DNA of 64,000 bases from Candidatus Brockarchaeota archaeon. GTDB taxonomy: Archaea > Thermoproteota > EX4484-205 > JAAOZO01. A program made the position numbers and the translations under genes. Of this stretch, positions 62,079-64,000 are shown one piece after another; the stretch's first letter is position 1, and each line of letters starts with the position of its first letter. The notes beneath the pieces were generated by a model, which was not told the DNA's origin, made no database searches, and worked only from the letters and a program-made list of their open reading frames with translations. Location of the stretch: positions 39,899-103,898 of the forward strand of contig JAFNIV010000001.1 of the NCBI GenBank assembly GCA_017601145.1. Direction: 5' to 3'.

Positions 62079-62888
62079 ATGTTGCCTTCCAGATCAGATT
62101 CAGCGGTTTACTATTTCACAAAACCTAAGATTTGGTTAAAAAAGGGATGGTCTGTTAAGGAACCAAAACTAATAATTGGCTATCCTGGAATTGGCTTAAT
62201 AGGGGAGCTTGTAGTCAGGTTTTTAATAAGATTTACAAATGCAAAAAAAGTTGGATTTATAACTTCTCCCTTTTTCAGTAATCAGGTAGTTGTAGACAAA
62301 TACGGAAATGCAAAACTTGTAGGTATTGCCCTTTTTATAAAAAACAGGAACGAGGGTGATCTTCTTTTTGCGCTTGGTCAGAAGCATCAAGAAGTAATGG
62401 GTGGTGAACTAGAAACGACTGAAATTTTACTGAAACTTTTTAAGAAACTAGGTGGCAAATTTGTTTACTCTGTGGGTGGGCATCTTACTCTAGAAAGAAA
62501 TGAAGTACCTGTTTGGGGGATAGCTTCTGAGCCCGATGTTGCCAACATGCTTAAAGAGAAAGGAATAACGTTAGCCCCTACAGGTACACCCATAGTAGGA
62601 GGTGCAGGCATTGCTCTAGGCTTATGCAGCTTCTTTAATCTAAAGGGAATTGGATTGCTGGGCCTTACAAGGAGTGAAAAGCCTGATTTTGCAACTTCAA
62701 GAGTCATTATTGAGAAACTTTCTTCTTTACTTAATTTAAGCGTAGAGTATAGTCTATTAGAAACAGAAGAGGCTAAATGGAATAAAATGGAAGAAAAATA
62801 CAGGGAGGAGCTAAATAAGGTAAAACTTGATAAGACTCTTTCTTTACTATTCAAGAAAGAGTATAAACGGCCAGAGTACCTTGGATAA
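62079..62888 (+). CDS. PAC2 family protein
   Basis: A 269-aa protein related to the eukaryotic proteasome assembly chaperone PAC2. It shows PKLIIGYPGIGLIGELVVRF, FSNQVVVDKYGNAKLVG, a GGELETTEILLKLFKKLG helix, and PTGTPIVGGAGIALG. Archaeal members are thought to help assemble the proteasome or act as chaperones, but direct evidence is limited. It follows the usual gene order after aif2a and nop10, from which it is now separated by the nop10 inversion. Confidence 0.87.
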   Translation: MLPSRSDSAVYYFTKPKIWLKKGWSVKEPKLIIGYPGIGLIGELVVRFLIRFTNAKKVGFITSPFFSNQVVVDKYGNAKLVGIALFIKNRNEGDLLFALGQKHQEVMGGELETTEILLKLFKKLGGKFVYSVGGHLTLERNEVPVWGIASEPDVANMLKEKGITLAPTGTPIVGGAGIALGLCSFFNLKGIGLLGLTRSEKPDFATSRVIIEKLSSLLNLSVEYSLLETEEAKWNKMEEKYREELNKVKLDKTLSLLFKKEYKRPEYLG

Positions 62889-63066
62889 AAATTGCTGTAA
62901 GGAACCATCAACTTAAGGCTTAAGACTTAACGATTTAATTATAAGTTATAAAGAGGCAGTTAGATAACTAAGAAAGAGTATGAATCTTTAAGTTTTTACA
63001 TACAGAAGATATAGGACTACTATTTTAGCAGCCTTACTACAAAGAGAGAAATTCTTATTAATAGCC

Positions 63067-63088
63067 CGTTTCCCTAAAAAAGGAAACG
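63067..63088. promoter_or_regulatory. Inverted repeat just before the tfs start codon
   Basis: CGTTTCC and GGAAACG, 7-bp perfect arms with an 8-nt spacer, ending one base before the ATG at 63090. A TTATTAATA box at about 63055-63062 puts the transcription start inside or after the repeat. Bound by a dimeric regulator it would block initiation. Confidence 0.45.
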
Positions 63089-63089
63089 C

Positions 63090-63425
63090 ATGCCCCTGAT
63101 AAAATTTTGTCCAAAATGTGGAAGTAGAATGGTTTTAAAGAAAGAGGGTAGGAAGAATCTTTACGTTTGCCCAAAATGTGGCTACTCAGAACAGGCTAAA
63201 GACCTAAAATCTGTAGTTGTAAAAAGTAAAGTAAAAACCAAGGTAAAAGTTTTAGGTAGTACAAACGGGTCTTTAAAACCATTACCCATAACAAACGCAA
63301 CATGCCCAAAGTGTGGAAATGACAAAGCTTATTGGTGGATTGTTCAAACAAGAGGAGCAGACGAATCCCCAACTCAATTCTTCAGGTGTACAAAATGTGG
63401 CTATACCTGGAGAGAATACAGCTAG
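63090..63425 (+). CDS. tfs: Transcript cleavage factor TFS
   Basis: Rescues backtracked RNA polymerase by stimulating RNA cleavage. The 111-aa protein has the N-terminal zinc ribbon CPKCGSRM ... CPKCGYSE, a basic linker, and the C-terminal TFIIS-type ribbon CPKCGNDKAYWW ... CTKCGYTWREY. The catalytic acidic hairpin reads RGADE (residues 88-92) where TFIIS has RSADE. It is monocistronic, with an unusual inverted repeat at its start. Confidence 0.95.
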   Translation: MPLIKFCPKCGSRMVLKKEGRKNLYVCPKCGYSEQAKDLKSVVVKSKVKTKVKVLGSTNGSLKPLPITNATCPKCGNDKAYWWIVQTRGADESPTQFFRCTKCGYTWREYS

Positions 63426-63519
63426 CTTGCACACTATTAAGAACTTGAAATACCAAAATTTAAGGGAAAATGATTCTTAAAAATAGAAATATAATTGTCT
63501 CTTTCTATAATAAAAATTT

Positions 63520-63927
63520 TTATGTTTTTTGAGTGCCTATTTCTACGAAAAGATTTCTAAAGATATAAATAAGAGCCTCTTCAAAACTTCCTTTTTCAAC
63601 AATAAGCTCTACCATCTGTTCTTCTGTTAAAACTTCATTAAGTACAAGGTATGCTACTATAGCTTCTGCAATATTTCCTAAGGCTCTTGCTGTTTGTCTT
63701 TTTCTTATATTTTTTCTTAATCCTGATCTGTTTACAACTTCTCTAAGCATTTTATTTGTAACTTTGTTGCTTTTTGGAACATATCCTGCAGAAACTACTA
63801 ATGTGTTTACATAGTTTAAAATAGCATCCCCTATCTTTGCTAAATCTCTATTATAAAGAACCCTTTCTGCTGATGTTTTATCTTTACTTACATCTAACTT
63901 TCTAACTAATTCTTTCAATATGTTCAT
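63520..63927 (-). CDS. RNase III-like domain protein
   Basis: A 135-aa protein made of one RNase III-type helical domain: RDLAKIGDAILNYVNTLVVS, a VPKSNKVTNKMLREVVNRSG block and RALGNIAEAIVAYLVLNE. These match the family signature pattern (IGDAIL...NKxL...GxxAEAxxAY). There is no dsRNA-binding domain. Similar single-domain proteins occur in TACK archaea; their substrates are not known to me. The ATG at 63927 overlaps the stop of the gene upstream (TAATG). Confidence 0.75.
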   Translation of the reverse strand: MNILKELVRKLDVSKDKTSAERVLYNRDLAKIGDAILNYVNTLVVSAGYVPKSNKVTNKMLREVVNRSGLRKNIRKRQTARALGNIAEAIVAYLVLNEVLTEEQMVELIVEKGSFEEALIYIFRNLFVEIGTQKT

Positions 63928-64000
63928 TATTTTACTTGACTTCTTAATTCATTCCTTACCTTTTCTAGATCGCTCATTATTTTTTCTATTGCTGAAAATA
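63927..64000 (-). CDS. C-terminal end of an unknown gene, cut by window edge
   Basis: The last 23 codons of a minus-strand gene: FSAIEKIMSDLEKVRNELRS, QVK and stop. The tail is helical. The stop overlaps the next gene's ATG, so the two are in one operon. The fragment is too short to identify. Confidence 0.6.
   Translation of the reverse strand, partial: FSAIEKIMSDLEKVRNELRSQVK

Noticed and set aside
1-64000. CRISPR array, rRNA operon, prophage
   Set aside because: Looked for regularly spaced repeats, conserved rRNA sequence and phage structural genes on both strands; none found.

Overview
The window is chromosomal DNA of an AT-rich archaeon. Every informational gene is archaeal or eukaryote-like: Orc1/Cdc6, PCNA, the large subunit of polymerase D (DP2), both primase subunits, a GINS subunit, aIF2-alpha, aIF5A with deoxyhypusine synthase, Elf1, TFS, Nop10, Nob1, SBDS, proteasome alpha and AglB. 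A full-length DP2 argues against Crenarchaeota. Three of the five tRNA genes carry non-canonical introns (D-loop, position 26/27, T-loop, T-stem), a habit best known from hyperthermophilic Thermoproteales. This points to a deep, probably thermophilic TACK lineage such as the Thaumarchaeota/Aigarchaeota side. That placement is inference; there is no rRNA here to settle it. First genes of transcripts often have a TATA box about 25 nt before a TTG, GTG or ATG, which suggests leaderless mRNAs. Internal operon genes often carry GGTGAT or GGAGG-type ribosome sites.

Layout. 1-5.8 kb: start of MTA phosphorylase, an unknown gene, a polysaccharide flippase, a DUF763 protein, and an ABC exporter with an N-terminal PH-like domain followed by its DUF1854 partner. 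6.3-17.7 kb: CCA-adding enzyme, ThpR, a P-loop kinase, RNase Z, Trm-G10 methyltransferase, PRPP synthetase, two radical-SAM proteins back to back, and an adenosylcobalamin-dependent ribonucleotide reductase in an operon with cobalamin adenosyltransferase. 18-29 kb: a broken M20 amidohydrolase, a coiled-coil protein with an HMG/YABBY-like tail, a TnpB remnant, a complete LIV-type ABC operon, a stretch holding a decayed zinc-ribbon gene, then proteasome alpha and SBDS. 29-43 kb: tRNAs with their synthetases (Leu, Ala, Gly), a GH57 glycosidase, an Lrp regulator, a GPN GTPase and a P-loop protein that seems to start at CTG. 43.8-44.5 kb: a probable replication origin beside orc1/cdc6. 44.5-46.6 kb: four small DNA-binding or coiled-coil proteins. 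46.7-64 kb: a dense block of replication, translation and transcription genes.

The origin call rests on three things seen in the sequence: Orc1/Cdc6 next to a 620-bp AT-rich gap; three related ORB-like boxes in that gap, two in one orientation and one in the other; and a switch in strand composition. In stretches I sampled, minus-strand genes to the left and plus-strand genes to the right prefer T/G at third codon positions, while the opposite strands prefer A (with C on the right). Genes also mostly point away from the gap.

The longer gaps contain several gene remnants (6.3, 18-19, 20, 26, 35.3 and 40.6 kb), disabled by single-base shifts, an internal deletion or nonsense codons. A C/D box sRNA with a perfect terminal stem lies at 54.2 kb. 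I found no CRISPR array, intact insertion sequence or prophage.
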